Shown here one piece after another: positions 24,116 to 30,847 of a stretch of DNA of 36,889 nt (positions within the stretch are counted from its first letter, which is position 1; each line of letters begins with the position of its first letter). Made by a program: the position numbers and the translations under genes. The notes under the pieces were generated by a model. It saw nothing but the letters and a program-made list of their open reading frames with translations. It searched no databases and was not told the origin of the DNA. The stretch spans positions 381-37,269 of the forward strand of contig JAKLKS010000009.1 in the NCBI GenBank assembly GCA_023150535.1, read 5' to 3'. The stretch is from Planctomycetota bacterium. GTDB lineage: Bacteria > Planctomycetota > JAJSAM01 > JAKLKS01.

Positions 24116-26026
24116 TCAGAGCCCCGTCTGCCACCGGACCCACCGCCAGAGGCCCGCCGCGAACCGGAGCCCCAGGCTCCGCCTCCCGGTCCTCACGTGC
24201 CCGCGCCCCTTCATGCCCGACCGGAGGCTCCCGTCCCGGTCCTCCACCGTGCAGACCACGGGGAAGCCCGGCGTCCCGCCCGCGTCCACGGCCGTCACGC
24301 CGATGGAGGCGACCCTCCCCTCGAAGATGACGCCGGGGACGGCGGGGCTCGCGAAGGAGGCGGGGAGGTCCGCCGCCAGGCCCGGGACGTCGGCCTGGGG
24401 CACGCGGATCTCCACGGTCCAGCGCCCCTCCTCGGCGATCTCGATCAGGGTCTTCCCCGGCTCCGCCGTCGTGCCGACGAGGTCCCGCGGCCTGTGGGTG
24501 AGGACGAAGCCGTCGGCGGGTGCCCTCAGGACGGCCGCCTCGATGCGCTCCTCGGTGAGCCGGATCTGCGCCTCCGCGTGGCGGGCGAGGTCCCGGGCCG
24601 CCCTCTCCTCCGCCACCCTGCCCGCGGCCTCCAGGCGCATGGCCTCGGCGCGGTGGCCCCGGGCCCGGGCGCTCAGCTCCGCCAGCTCCACCTCGAGCTC
24701 CCGGGTCCGCAGCCGGCCGAGCTCCTCCCCCTTCCGGACCGCCTGCCCCCCGTCCACGAGGATGGAGTCCACCACCAGCGGCGCGTCGGCGCGGAGGTGG
24801 TGGCGGACCGCGGGGATCACCTCGGCCTCGCCCGTCGCGTAGCGCTGGAAGGGCCAGAGGAGGAGGAGGAGGGCCGCCGCGCCGGCCGCGATCCCGGCCT
24901 TCGCCTTCGGGCCCAGCCGCCCCGCGCCTCCCGCGAGCCCTCCCCCCCCTCCCACGCTCCTCTTCCCGAGGATGCCGACGAGGGGGGTCTGGCGGTAGAG
25001 GTCGGCGTTGCGCATCGCCACGGCCACCTGGTTGGCGAAGGTCTCGACGACCTCGAGCTGCCCCTCCTCCAGGAAGTCCTCCTTCGCGGATTCCATGGAG
25101 AGCATCCCGATGAACCCGGAGTCGTCCCGCAGGGGGACGGCGAGCACCGCCTTCATGCCCGAGGACGCCGCGTGGGCCCGGAAGCGCGCCGCCTTCTGCG
25201 GGTCCTCCTCCTCCAGGGCGGCCGGGTCGGGGCTGTAGAGGGTCTTCTCGAAGCCGCGGAGCCACCCGAGGAGATCCTCCAGGGCCTTCACCTCGGGAGC
25301 CGCCCGGTCGACCTTCTCCTTCCCGGAGAGGGCCGCGACCTGGAGCGAACCGCGCCGGTCGAGGGAGACCGCGCAGCGCTCGAAGGCCACGATGCCCGTG
25401 AGCACGTTGGAGGCGGTGGTGAGGATCCGGTCGAGGTCGAGGGTCGAGGTGATCTCCCGGCTCATGCGGAGGAGGGCGCGCATCTCCTTCGCGCGGCGCT
25501 CGGTGCGCAGCAGCTGGGCGTTGCGGATGACCGCGGCGGCGTCCAGCGCGATCTCGCGGAGGAAGTCCGCGTCCTCCCGGGTGAACCGCCCCCCCGCGTC
25601 CTTCTTGTTGAGGATCTGGAGGGAGCCCAGGCACTCCCCCCGGAGGACGAGGGGCACGGTCATCATGGACTTCGTGACGAACCCCGTGGCCTCGTCCACC
25701 TGCTGGATGTGGCGGCGGTCCGCGGCGGCGTCGAGGACGACCTCGGGCTTGCGGCTCTCGGCCACGCTGCCGACGACGCCGGCCCCCCGGGGGAGCTCCA
25801 GGCCGACGATCCCCTCCCCCGCGCCCCCCGCGGCGTGGGCGCAGACGATCTTGTCGCCGCGGAGGAGCCAGATGGACCCGGCCTCGGCCCCGACGGCGTC
25901 GAGGACGAGGGCGAGGACGCGGGGAAGGAGGGCCTCCGCCTCGAGGGAGTTGTGGAGCTCCCGGGAGACCGTGTGCAGCAGCTCGAGCCGCTTCAGCCGC
26001 TCGACGGCGAATTCGCTTCCTTCCAC
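24116..26026 (-). CDS. Two GAF domains, one membrane helix and a HlyD-like adaptor domain
   Basis: The protein has 636 residues. A cytoplasmic N-terminal half holds two GAF domains, about 15-172 (MMTVPLVLRGECLGSLQILNKK in the core) and about 186-342 (AVLAVPLRDDSGFIGMLSMES). A single hydrophobic helix at 377-392 crosses the inner membrane. The C-terminal part is a short HlyD-type adaptor with a helical hairpin (440-500) and lipoyl halves (LRADAPLVVDSILVDGGQAVRKGEELG and VLRAPADGFVLTHRPRDLVG). This links small-molecule sensing inside the cell to an adaptor outside it, so export might be tuned by a ligand or by cyclic nucleotides. The GTG start is preceded by GGAGG and by TACATT at 26094-26089. 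The gene is first in the likely three-gene exporter operon. Confidence 0.88.
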   Translation of the reverse strand: MEGSEFAVERLKRLELLHTVSRELHNSLEAEALLPRVLALVLDAVGAEAGSIWLLRGDKIVCAHAAGGAGEGIVGLELPRGAGVVGSVAESRKPEVVLDAAADRRHIQQVDEATGFVTKSMMTVPLVLRGECLGSLQILNKKDAGGRFTREDADFLREIALDAAAVIRNAQLLRTERRAKEMRALLRMSREITSTLDLDRILTTASNVLTGIVAFERCAVSLDRRGSLQVAALSGKEKVDRAAPEVKALEDLLGWLRGFEKTLYSPDPAALEEEDPQKAARFRAHAASSGMKAVLAVPLRDDSGFIGMLSMESAKEDFLEEGQLEVVETFANQVAVAMRNADLYRQTPLVGILGKRSVGGGGGLAGGAGRLGPKAKAGIAAGAAALLLLLWPFQRYATGEAEVIPAVRHHLRADAPLVVDSILVDGGQAVRKGEELGRLRTRELEVELAELSARARGHRAEAMRLEAAGRVAEERAARDLARHAEAQIRLTEERIEAAVLRAPADGFVLTHRPRDLVGTTAEPGKTLIEIAEEGRWTVEIRVPQADVPGLAADLPASFASPAVPGVIFEGRVASIGVTAVDAGGTPGFPVVCTVEDRDGSLRSGMKGRGHVRTGRRSLGLRFAAGLWRWVRWQTGL

Positions 26027-26088
26027 GGACCTCCGCCCGGACCCGTTCCGTCCGCCGACGGGCCCCCTTCGCTTCCCACGGGGGGCCT

Positions 26089-26094
26089 AATGTA
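26089..26094 (-). promoter_or_regulatory. -10 element TACATT of the exporter operon
   Basis: The minus strand reads TACATT from 26094 to 26089, 62 bp before the GTG of the GAF-HlyD gene and just beyond the hairpin cluster. This would give the exporter genes their own promoter, separate from the small Pro/Gly-rich gene. No clear -35 box was seen. Confidence 0.35.
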
Positions 26095-26128
26095 GCGGGG
26101 AGAGGTCCCGGGGTGGTCCGTGAATCGA

Positions 26129-26256
26129 CCGGGCTCCCTCGCGGGAGCCCGGTTCCCCACTTTCGCTCCCGCCAGGGGGCGGGAGCTCCCTCGTCCGCCC
26201 GGGGAGGGCGGGCGCGGGACGCCGGGGGGAGTCCCCGGGCCCTCGCGGGCCCGGGG
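26129..26256 (-). terminator. Hairpin cluster after the small Pro/Gly-rich gene
   Basis: Four stems are visible. The stem 26233-26242 pairs with 26247-26256 (10 bp). The stem 26195-26200 pairs with 26206-26211 (6 bp). The stem 26165-26173 pairs with 26178-26186 (9 bp). The stem 26129-26138 pairs with 26143-26152 (10 bp). Read as minus-strand RNA, both 10-bp stems close on GCGA, a GNRA tetraloop. The first lies 23 bp past the stop of the small gene. They could end or stabilise its mRNA and partly insulate the downstream exporter genes. No long T-tract is present. Confidence 0.55.
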
Positions 26257-26278
26257 GTTTCCCGTCCGGTTCGTGCGG

Positions 26279-26959
26279 CTAGGCCTGCCCGCCGCGCAGC
26301 TGGCGCAGGATGGCCTGGCGGTGGCGCTGCAGCTCCTCCTCGGAGACCTCGTTGGGGCCGACGTTCTGCTCCGGCTCCATGTGGCGGAGGCGCGGATCCG
26401 CGGGGCCCTCGCCCTGGGCGCCCGGACGGAAGCGGCCGCCCTCGTCGCCCGGCTGCGGGATGCCGTCGTCGGGCCCGCCGCCGCCGAACTGGGGCTGGGC
26501 GCCGAAGGGGTCGTGCGGGCCGCTGTGGTGCTCGAAGCCGGGGCCGCCGGCGCCGTCGGCGAAGGGGTCGCCGCCGGGGATGCCGGGGTCGCCGCCCTCG
26601 GGGTTGAGGCCGGGGAGCGGGGGCGTGCCGTCGCCCGGGAGGGGCGGGGTGCCGTCGCCCGGGAGGGGCGGCGTGCCGTCGCCGGGGAGGGGCGGGGTGC
26701 CGTCGCCGGGGAGGGGCGGCTCACCGCCGCCGGGGAGGGGGGGATCCTCGCCGCCGACGACGTCCGGGGTGTCCCCGCCGCCGACCGTGTCCTCGAGGCC
26801 GCCACCGATGGGCAGGCCGATGCGGCTCGGGGCGATCCGGTCCTCGAGGGACTGGACGTTGAAGCCCTTGCGGCTCTTGACGGTGTTGCGGATGACCTCG
26901 GCGATCTGCTCCTCGGTCAGGGAGATGCGAATGGGCTTCAAACGCTTCGGACCCGACAT
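26279..26959 (-). CDS. Small Pro/Gly-rich protein with leader-like N-terminus and LEDRIAPS motif
   Basis: The protein has 226 residues, no cysteine, no signal peptide and no membrane segment. Residues 1-36 form a basic amphipathic region with a helix around LTEEQIAEVIRNTVKSR. Residues 38-45 are LEDRIAPS, which matches the LED-R-(I/V)AP motif seen near the N-termini of many planctomycete surface proteins. From about 50 onward the chain is Gly/Pro/Asp-rich and likely disordered, with six PPLPG units (73-117), an FG/His-rich stretch, and a final charged helix (VSEEELQRHRQAILRQLRG). The ATG has a strong GAGGAGGCAGG site. The gene lies directly upstream of the GAF-HlyD, HlyD and M50-HlyD genes and may encode the substrate of that machine. 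Function is unknown; a structural or secreted role is inferred from composition only. Confidence 0.8.
   Translation of the reverse strand: MSGPKRLKPIRISLTEEQIAEVIRNTVKSRKGFNVQSLEDRIAPSRIGLPIGGGLEDTVGGGDTPDVVGGEDPPLPGGGEPPLPGDGTPPLPGDGTPPLPGDGTPPLPGDGTPPLPGLNPEGGDPGIPGGDPFADGAGGPGFEHHSGPHDPFGAQPQFGGGGPDDGIPQPGDEGGRFRPGAQGEGPADPRLRHMEPEQNVGPNEVSEEELQRHRQAILRQLRGGQA
26609..26743 (-). repeat. 24-bp tandem repeats encoding PPLPGDGT
   Basis: The region encodes six PPLPG units at an eight-residue spacing: one with GGE, four identical PPLPGDGT units, and a last one leading into LNP. The four central DNA copies are nearly identical (CCCGGG versus CCGGGG is the main variation), so the array expanded recently or is being homogenised. 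Copy number is likely to vary between strains. Confidence 0.9.
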
Positions 26960-27034
26960 GCCTGCCTCCTCTATCTTTCCCGACTTGCCCTGGCCGCTGC
27001 CCCGCTTGCGGGACGCCCATCGGCCTCGGGGGGA

Positions 27035-27063
27035 ACTGTACGAGGTTCTTGAGGAATCGTCAA
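27035..27063 (-). promoter_or_regulatory. Strong sigma-70-type promoter of the small Pro/Gly-rich gene
   Basis: On the minus strand TTGACG (27063-27058) and TACAGT (27040-27035) are separated by exactly 17 bp. This is the best-formed promoter in the window. Predicted transcription would start about 69 bp before the ATG at 26959, giving a leader that ends in a strong ribosome site. Confidence 0.65.
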
Positions 27064-27232
27064 AGCCGAAAACATTTGACTGACCTACGGTTGCAACTCA
27101 CTTGTTTGCAGTCGCTTACGAAACAAGGCCCCCGAAGAATGGGATTCGTCCCCGGCCCCTCTCCCCCTCACGGAGGGGGGGGCCTCCCCCGACCGCCGCC
27201 TCCACCGCCCTCCCCCCTCCCCCAGGCCCCCC

Positions 27233-27264
27233 CCGGTTGCCGACCCTGCAACCGGCGGTAGAAT
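27233..27264 (+). promoter_or_regulatory. Promoter with overlapping inverted repeat before the lipoprotein gene
   Basis: TTGCCG (27237-27242) and TAGAAT (27259-27264) are spaced by 16 bp. The inverted repeat CCGGTTGC (27233-27240) and GCAACCGG (27248-27255) covers the -35 box, as an operator would. A related CGGTTGCAAC occurs at 27088-27097 behind the opposite promoter. Confidence 0.5.
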
Positions 27265-27323
27265 GCCCCCCTCCGCGGGAGTCGCCCGCGGGAACGGACC
27301 CTCGCCCCGGAAGGAAGGACCCC

Positions 27324-27866
27324 ATGGACACGCTCCGCCGCCTCGCCGCGCTCGCCTCCCTCGGACTCCTCGCCGCCCTCGCCGCGCCAGGGTGCGCCTC
27401 CACCGCCGCACCCGCCGGCCCCCCCGAGGCCGGACGGGACGAATCCACCGCCGCCTACGAGCGCATCAAGGGCCTGGCCGGGTCCTGGAAGGGGACCTTC
27501 AGCGGCGGGGGCGAGACCACGGTCACCTGGCGGGTGACCTCCGGGGGCACCTCCGTGGAGGAGGTCCTCTTCGGTGGCACCCCCCACGAGATGATCACCA
27601 TGTACCACCTCGACGGCCCCCGCCTCCTCCTCACCCACTACTGCGCCGCCGGGAACCAGCCGACCATGGTCCTCGGCCCCGGGGCCGGGGACGGCCTCCT
27701 CCGGTTCGAGTTCCTCCGGGGGACCAACATGGCCCCGGAGGACGGCCACATGCACCGGGCGGTCATGGACCTCACCGAGGCGGGGAGGGTGAAGTCCACC
27801 TGGACCTTCTTCGAGGGCGGGCAGGCCGGCCACGACGCGGTCATCGAGGTGCGGCCGGTCCGGTAG
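27324..27866 (+). CDS. Small lipoprotein, DUF1579-like lipocalin-type domain
   Basis: The protein has 180 residues. MDTLRRLAALASLGLLAALAAPGCAS is a lipoprotein-type signal with Cys24 as the likely lipidation site (APGC is a slightly unusual lipobox). The mature part starts with ERIKGLAGSWKGTFSGGG, the fold start seen in DUF1579-type lipocalin-like proteins. Alternating beta strands follow (TTVTWRVTSGG, MITMYHLDGPRLLLTHY, LLRFEFLRGTNM, VKSTWTFFEGGQ). This suggests a small beta-barrel that may bind a hydrophobic ligand. No catalytic motif is seen. The ATG has AAGGAAGGACCCC before it. The gene is not clearly tied to the exporter genes on the other strand, though the two share the divergent regulatory region. 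Confidence 0.78.
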   Translation: MDTLRRLAALASLGLLAALAAPGCASTAAPAGPPEAGRDESTAAYERIKGLAGSWKGTFSGGGETTVTWRVTSGGTSVEEVLFGGTPHEMITMYHLDGPRLLLTHYCAAGNQPTMVLGPGAGDGLLRFEFLRGTNMAPEDGHMHRAVMDLTEAGRVKSTWTFFEGGQAGHDAVIEVRPVR

Positions 27867-27941
27867 CGGCGGGGGACCCGGGGCGGACCGCCGGCGGAGG
27901 GCGGGTCCGGACCGCCCGATGCCGATCCGTGCCGGGTTCCG

Positions 27942-27947
27942 TATCAT
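27942..27947 (+). promoter_or_regulatory. -10 element TATCAT positioned for leaderless transcription
   Basis: TATCAT ends 6 bp before the GTG at 27954. Transcription from a -10 box usually starts about seven bases downstream, so the mRNA would begin on the start codon. No ribosome site is visible between them. Confidence 0.45.
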
Positions 27948-27953
27948 CCCCGC

Positions 27954-28739
27954 GTGAACCTCCTCCTCTACGCCGCCGTCCTCCTCTGCGCCTCGGGGGC
28001 GGTGGCGCTCGTCCTCCGCCACGACCTCCACGACCGGGAACCCCCCCTCGCCGTGGCGCTCGCCCTCCTCATCGGCTTCCTCGCCACCCCGGTCCTCGGG
28101 CGCATCGAGGACGCCCTCCTCTTCGCCCTCACGCCCCTCCCGCCCCTCACCCTCGTCGCCGCCGCCGCGGCGGTCGTGGAGGAGGGGTCCCGGGCCCTCC
28201 TCGTCACCCTCTTCGCCCTCTGCGACCGGCGGCGGTTCAACGACCCCATGGACGGGATCGTCTACGGCTCGCTCCTCGGCGTGGGGATGGCCATCTTCGA
28301 GACCTTCCTCTACGTGGGCGGTGATCCGGTCCCCCTGGAGGGGACGCTGGCGCGGGAGGCGGTGCGCATCTACGGGCACCTCATCCTCGGCGGCATCGCG
28401 GGGTACGCCGCGGGCGCCCTGCGCACCGGCCGCCGGACCGCCCCCCTCGCCATGGCCCTCTGCCCCCTGCTGGCCATGGCCCTCCACTTCCTGCTCGACC
28501 TCGGCTCCCTCACCGTCGCCATCGAGCCCGGGGGGGAGGCGGCCGGGACCGCCCTCGCCCTCGTCGCCGTGGTGGCGGCGACCCTCCTCCACGGGGGCCT
28601 CACCGTCCTCGCCTCGGAGCGCTCCCGACTCCTCTTCGACCCCGGGTCGGCCCGCCGCCTGGTCGGGTGGCCGCTCGACCTCCTCGCGCGGGGCAAGGGT
28701 CCCGGGGCGCCGCCCCCGGGAGATGCGCCGCCCCCCTGA
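27954..28739 (+). CDS. PrsW-like intramembrane metalloprotease
   Basis: The protein has 261 residues and about seven hydrophobic segments. The PrsW/CAAX-like motifs are present in variant form: VVEEGSR (EE with Arg in place of the usual Lys), FNDPMDGIVYGSLLGVGMAIFET (PrsW members usually end this in an E-N pair), YGHLILGGIAGYAAG with a His, and ALHFLLDLG with His-Asp. The conserved Glu and His residues support a membrane-embedded metalloprotease. PrsW in Bacillus starts release of sigma-W from its anti-sigma factor; no such partner is next to this gene. The GTG start is chosen because the hydrophobic N-terminus begins there and a -10 box lies immediately before it. The gene following it on the same strand starts after 27 bp. 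Confidence 0.82.
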   Translation: MNLLLYAAVLLCASGAVALVLRHDLHDREPPLAVALALLIGFLATPVLGRIEDALLFALTPLPPLTLVAAAAAVVEEGSRALLVTLFALCDRRRFNDPMDGIVYGSLLGVGMAIFETFLYVGGDPVPLEGTLAREAVRIYGHLILGGIAGYAAGALRTGRRTAPLAMALCPLLAMALHFLLDLGSLTVAIEPGGEAAGTALALVAVVAATLLHGGLTVLASERSRLLFDPGSARRLVGWPLDLLARGKGPGAPPPGDAPPP

Positions 28740-28748
28740 GGCCGGCGG

Positions 28749-28754
28749 TATCGT
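28749..28754 (+). promoter_or_regulatory. Possible -10 element TATCGT before the TauE/SafE gene
   Basis: TATCGT lies 12 bp before the ATG at 28767 in the short gap after the PrsW-like gene. It is a weaker match than its neighbours, and read-through from the PrsW-like gene may suffice. Confidence 0.25.
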
Positions 28755-28766
28755 CCCCTCCCTCCC

Positions 28767-29510
28767 ATGGAACCCGCCACCCTCGCGGCCCTCTGCGCGG
28801 CGGCCCTCGCCGCCGGCTTCGTGGACGCCATCGCCGGCGGCGGCGGGCTCCTCACGGTCCCGGCCCTCCTCGCCGCGGGCCTCCCGCCCCACCTCGCCTT
28901 CGGGACCAACAAGGGGCAGTCGGTCTTCGGGACGCTGGCGGCGACGGCCCGCTTCGCCCGCTCCGGGAACATCGACCCGCGGACGGCGCCCCGCTTCGCG
29001 GCGCTGGGCGTCGCGGGGTCCCTGCTCGGGGCGCTGCTGGTGCTCCGGGTGAGCCCGGAGGCGCTCCGGCCCGTGGTCCTCGTCCTGCTGCCCGCGGCGG
29101 CGGCGGTCGTCCTCCTCCGCCCCCGGCCCCCGGCCTTCCTCGCGGGGAGCCGGGGTCCCGCCGCGGCCGCGGCGGTCGCCTTCCTCGTGGCGGCCTACGA
29201 CGGCTTCTTCGGGCCGGGGACGGGGACCTTCCTCATCCTCGGGTTCACGGGGCTCCTCGGCTGGAGCGCCGTGAAGGCCTCGGCGGAGGCGAAGGTCGTG
29301 AACGCGTCGAGCAACCTCGCGGCGCTGGCGGTCTTCGCCGCCGGAGGCTCCGTGGCCTGGGGGGTGGCCCTCCCCATGGCGGCGGCCCAGGTGGCGGGAG
29401 GGTTCCTCGGCGCCCACGTCGCCCTGCGGAAGGGGGACCGCCTCGTGCGGGGCTTCGTCGCGGCGGTCGTGGTCGCCCTGGTGGCGAAACTCGCCCTGGA
29501 CCTCTCCTGA
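28767..29510 (+). CDS. TauE/SafE (TSUP) family membrane transporter
   Basis: The protein has 247 residues and seven to eight hydrophobic helices. GFVDAIAGGGGLLTVPALLAAG near the N-terminus and the inverted-repeat partner AAYDGFFGPGTGTFLILGFTGLLG in the second half are the paired signature of the TSUP family, whose two halves arose by duplication. FGTNKGQSVFGTLAAT and VKASAEAKVVNASSNLAALAVFA are the matching second motifs of each half. Members move sulfite, sulfonates or other small organic anions; the substrate is not predictable from sequence alone. No sulfur-metabolism gene is adjacent, although a CysZ-like protein gene lies at 19.3 kb. The ATG is taken for its position at the start of the first helix. 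The length is normal for the family. Confidence 0.88.
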   Translation: MEPATLAALCAAALAAGFVDAIAGGGGLLTVPALLAAGLPPHLAFGTNKGQSVFGTLAATARFARSGNIDPRTAPRFAALGVAGSLLGALLVLRVSPEALRPVVLVLLPAAAAVVLLRPRPPAFLAGSRGPAAAAAVAFLVAAYDGFFGPGTGTFLILGFTGLLGWSAVKASAEAKVVNASSNLAALAVFAAGGSVAWGVALPMAAAQVAGGFLGAHVALRKGDRLVRGFVAAVVVALVAKLALDLS

Positions 29511-29530
29511 CGGGGGCGGCCCCGGAGGGA

Positions 29531-29560
29531 TTGTCCCGGCGGGCTCCCCCGCCGTACACT
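29531..29560 (+). promoter_or_regulatory. Sigma-70-type promoter of the thiolase-SpoIIE unit
   Basis: TTGTCC (29531-29536) and TACACT (29555-29560) are separated by 18 bp, 76 bp before the ATG at 29636. They are the only such pair in the 125-bp gap after the transporter gene. Confidence 0.5.
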
Positions 29561-29635
29561 CCCCCCTTCGGCGGCGGCGCGGCGGACGGGGTCCCGGACG
29601 GTCCCCGCCTCCCCCCCGGCGGGATCGGAGGCCCC

Positions 29636-30829
29636 ATGCGACTCGAGAAGTGCTTCATCCCCTACGGCGCCTACTGGAGCAGCCCCTTCTGCCGCTGGCA
29701 GGGCTCCTTCTCCCAGGTCAACTCCATCGAGCTGGCCGCGGGAGCGGCGAGGAAGTTCCTCGCCGCCCGCGAGATCCCCCCCGGGTCCTTCGACGGGCTC
29801 GTGCTCGGCTTCACGGTGAACCAGAAGGCCTCCTTCTACGGCGCCCCCTGGCTCGCGGCCATGATCGGCGCCGGCGGGATCACCGGCCCCAACGTCTCCC
29901 AGGCATGCGCCACCTCCGCCCGGTCGCTGGCGACCGCGGCGCTGGAGGTCGAGGCGGGCATGAAGTGCTGCGTCCTCACCGTGAACACCGACCGCTGCAG
30001 CAACGGCCCCCACGTCTACTACCCCAACCCCTCGGGCCCGGGCGGCATGGGCGAGCCGGAGAGCCCCGTCTGGGACAACTTCAACCGCGACCCCAACACC
30101 GGCTTCGCCATGCTCCAGACCGCCGAGAACGTGGCGAAGAAGGGCGGGATCACGAAGGAGGAGCAGGACGAGGTGACCCTCCTCCGCAACCGCCAGTACC
30201 AGGACGCCCTGGCCTCGGACCGCGCCTTCCAGAGGACCTGGATGCTCCCCGTGGACGTGCCGAAGGGCCGGAAGAAGTTCGAGACCGTCGAGGCCGACGA
30301 GGGGGTCTTCCCGACCACGGCCGACGGGCTCGCGAAGCTGCGCCCCGTCATGGAGGGGGGGACCGTCACCTTCGGCTGCCAGACCTTCCCCGCGGACGGC
30401 AACGCCGGCATCGTCGTCTGCGACGAGGGGAAGGCCAAGGCCATGAGCCGCCGCCCGGACATGCCGATCCGCATCCTCTCCTTCGGCGAGGCCCGGGTCG
30501 AGAAGGCCCACATGCCCATGGCCGTGGCCCCCGCCGCGAAGCAGGCGCTCCAGCGGGCCGGCGTCGGGATCGCGGACTGCCGCGCCGTGAAGACCCACAA
30601 CCCCTTCGCCGTGAACGACATCTGGTTCGCCCGGGAGATGGGCATCGCCCTCGACCGGATGAACAACTTCGGCTCCCCCCTCGTCTACGGCCACCCGCAG
30701 GGTCCCACGGGGGCCCGGGTCGTCGTGGAGCTCATCGAGGAGATCGCCAGGGCCGGCGGCGGGTACGGGCTCTTCTCCGGCTGCGCCGCGGGGGACACCG
30801 CCATGGCCATGGTGATCAGGGTCGGGTAG
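29636..30829 (+). CDS. Divergent thiolase-family acyltransferase
   Basis: The protein has 397 residues, the usual thiolase length. The expected catalytic residues can be placed: Cys91 in NVSQACATSARSLATAAL (acyl-enzyme), His353 in YGHPQGPTGARVV, and Cys383 in FSGCAAGDTAMAM. The segment that usually reads NEAFA is THNPFAVND here (His321), so the oxyanion-hole region differs from biosynthetic thiolases. The N-terminus, MRLEKCFIPYGAYWSSPFCRWQGSF, also differs from the usual start, where a conserved R-x-P-G appears. Thiolase activity on an unusual acyl-CoA, or a role in a polyketide-like or lipid pathway, is possible. The ATG has a weak GGATCGGAGG site. The SpoIIE phosphatase gene follows after 18 bp, so the two are probably co-transcribed. 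Confidence 0.85.
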   Translation: MRLEKCFIPYGAYWSSPFCRWQGSFSQVNSIELAAGAARKFLAAREIPPGSFDGLVLGFTVNQKASFYGAPWLAAMIGAGGITGPNVSQACATSARSLATAALEVEAGMKCCVLTVNTDRCSNGPHVYYPNPSGPGGMGEPESPVWDNFNRDPNTGFAMLQTAENVAKKGGITKEEQDEVTLLRNRQYQDALASDRAFQRTWMLPVDVPKGRKKFETVEADEGVFPTTADGLAKLRPVMEGGTVTFGCQTFPADGNAGIVVCDEGKAKAMSRRPDMPIRILSFGEARVEKAHMPMAVAPAAKQALQRAGVGIADCRAVKTHNPFAVNDIWFAREMGIALDRMNNFGSPLVYGHPQGPTGARVVVELIEEIARAGGGYGLFSGCAAGDTAMAMVIRVG

Positions 30830-30847
30830 GCGCGCACCGGAGGCACC

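Larger units (their letters stand above)
26960..27323. other. 364-bp divergent intergenic region with the least GC-rich DNA of the window
   Basis: The region separates the small Pro/Gly-rich gene (minus) from a lipoprotein gene (plus). It holds a well-formed promoter for each side, an A/T-rich stretch from about 27035 to 27150, and two related inverted sequences: GTTGCAAC (27090-27097), and CCGGTTGC (27233-27240) with GCAACCGG (27248-27255). The remaining 27150-27230 is a C-rich tract. Short open frames here lack ribosome sites and coding character. Confidence 0.6.

Noticed and set aside
24090-24116. Start of the HlyD-like adaptor at the ATG overlapping the upstream stop (24116)
   Set aside because: It is kept as an alternative only. 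The ATG at 24089 has the better ribosome site and puts the signal peptide at the very N-terminus.
26609-26743. Short direct repeats considered as a CRISPR-like array
   Set aside because: The units are contiguous 24-bp in-frame codons for PPLPGDGT with no spacers, so they are coding repeats.
27085-27230. C-rich tract and short open frames upstream of the lipoprotein gene
   Set aside because: There are no ribosome sites, the composition is biased, and there is no family resemblance; it is more likely a leader or spacer.
27102-27323. Longer start for the lipoprotein gene at 27102
   Set aside because: The added residues are Pro/Arg-rich, cover a promoter-like region, and would bury the lipoprotein signal that begins at 27324.
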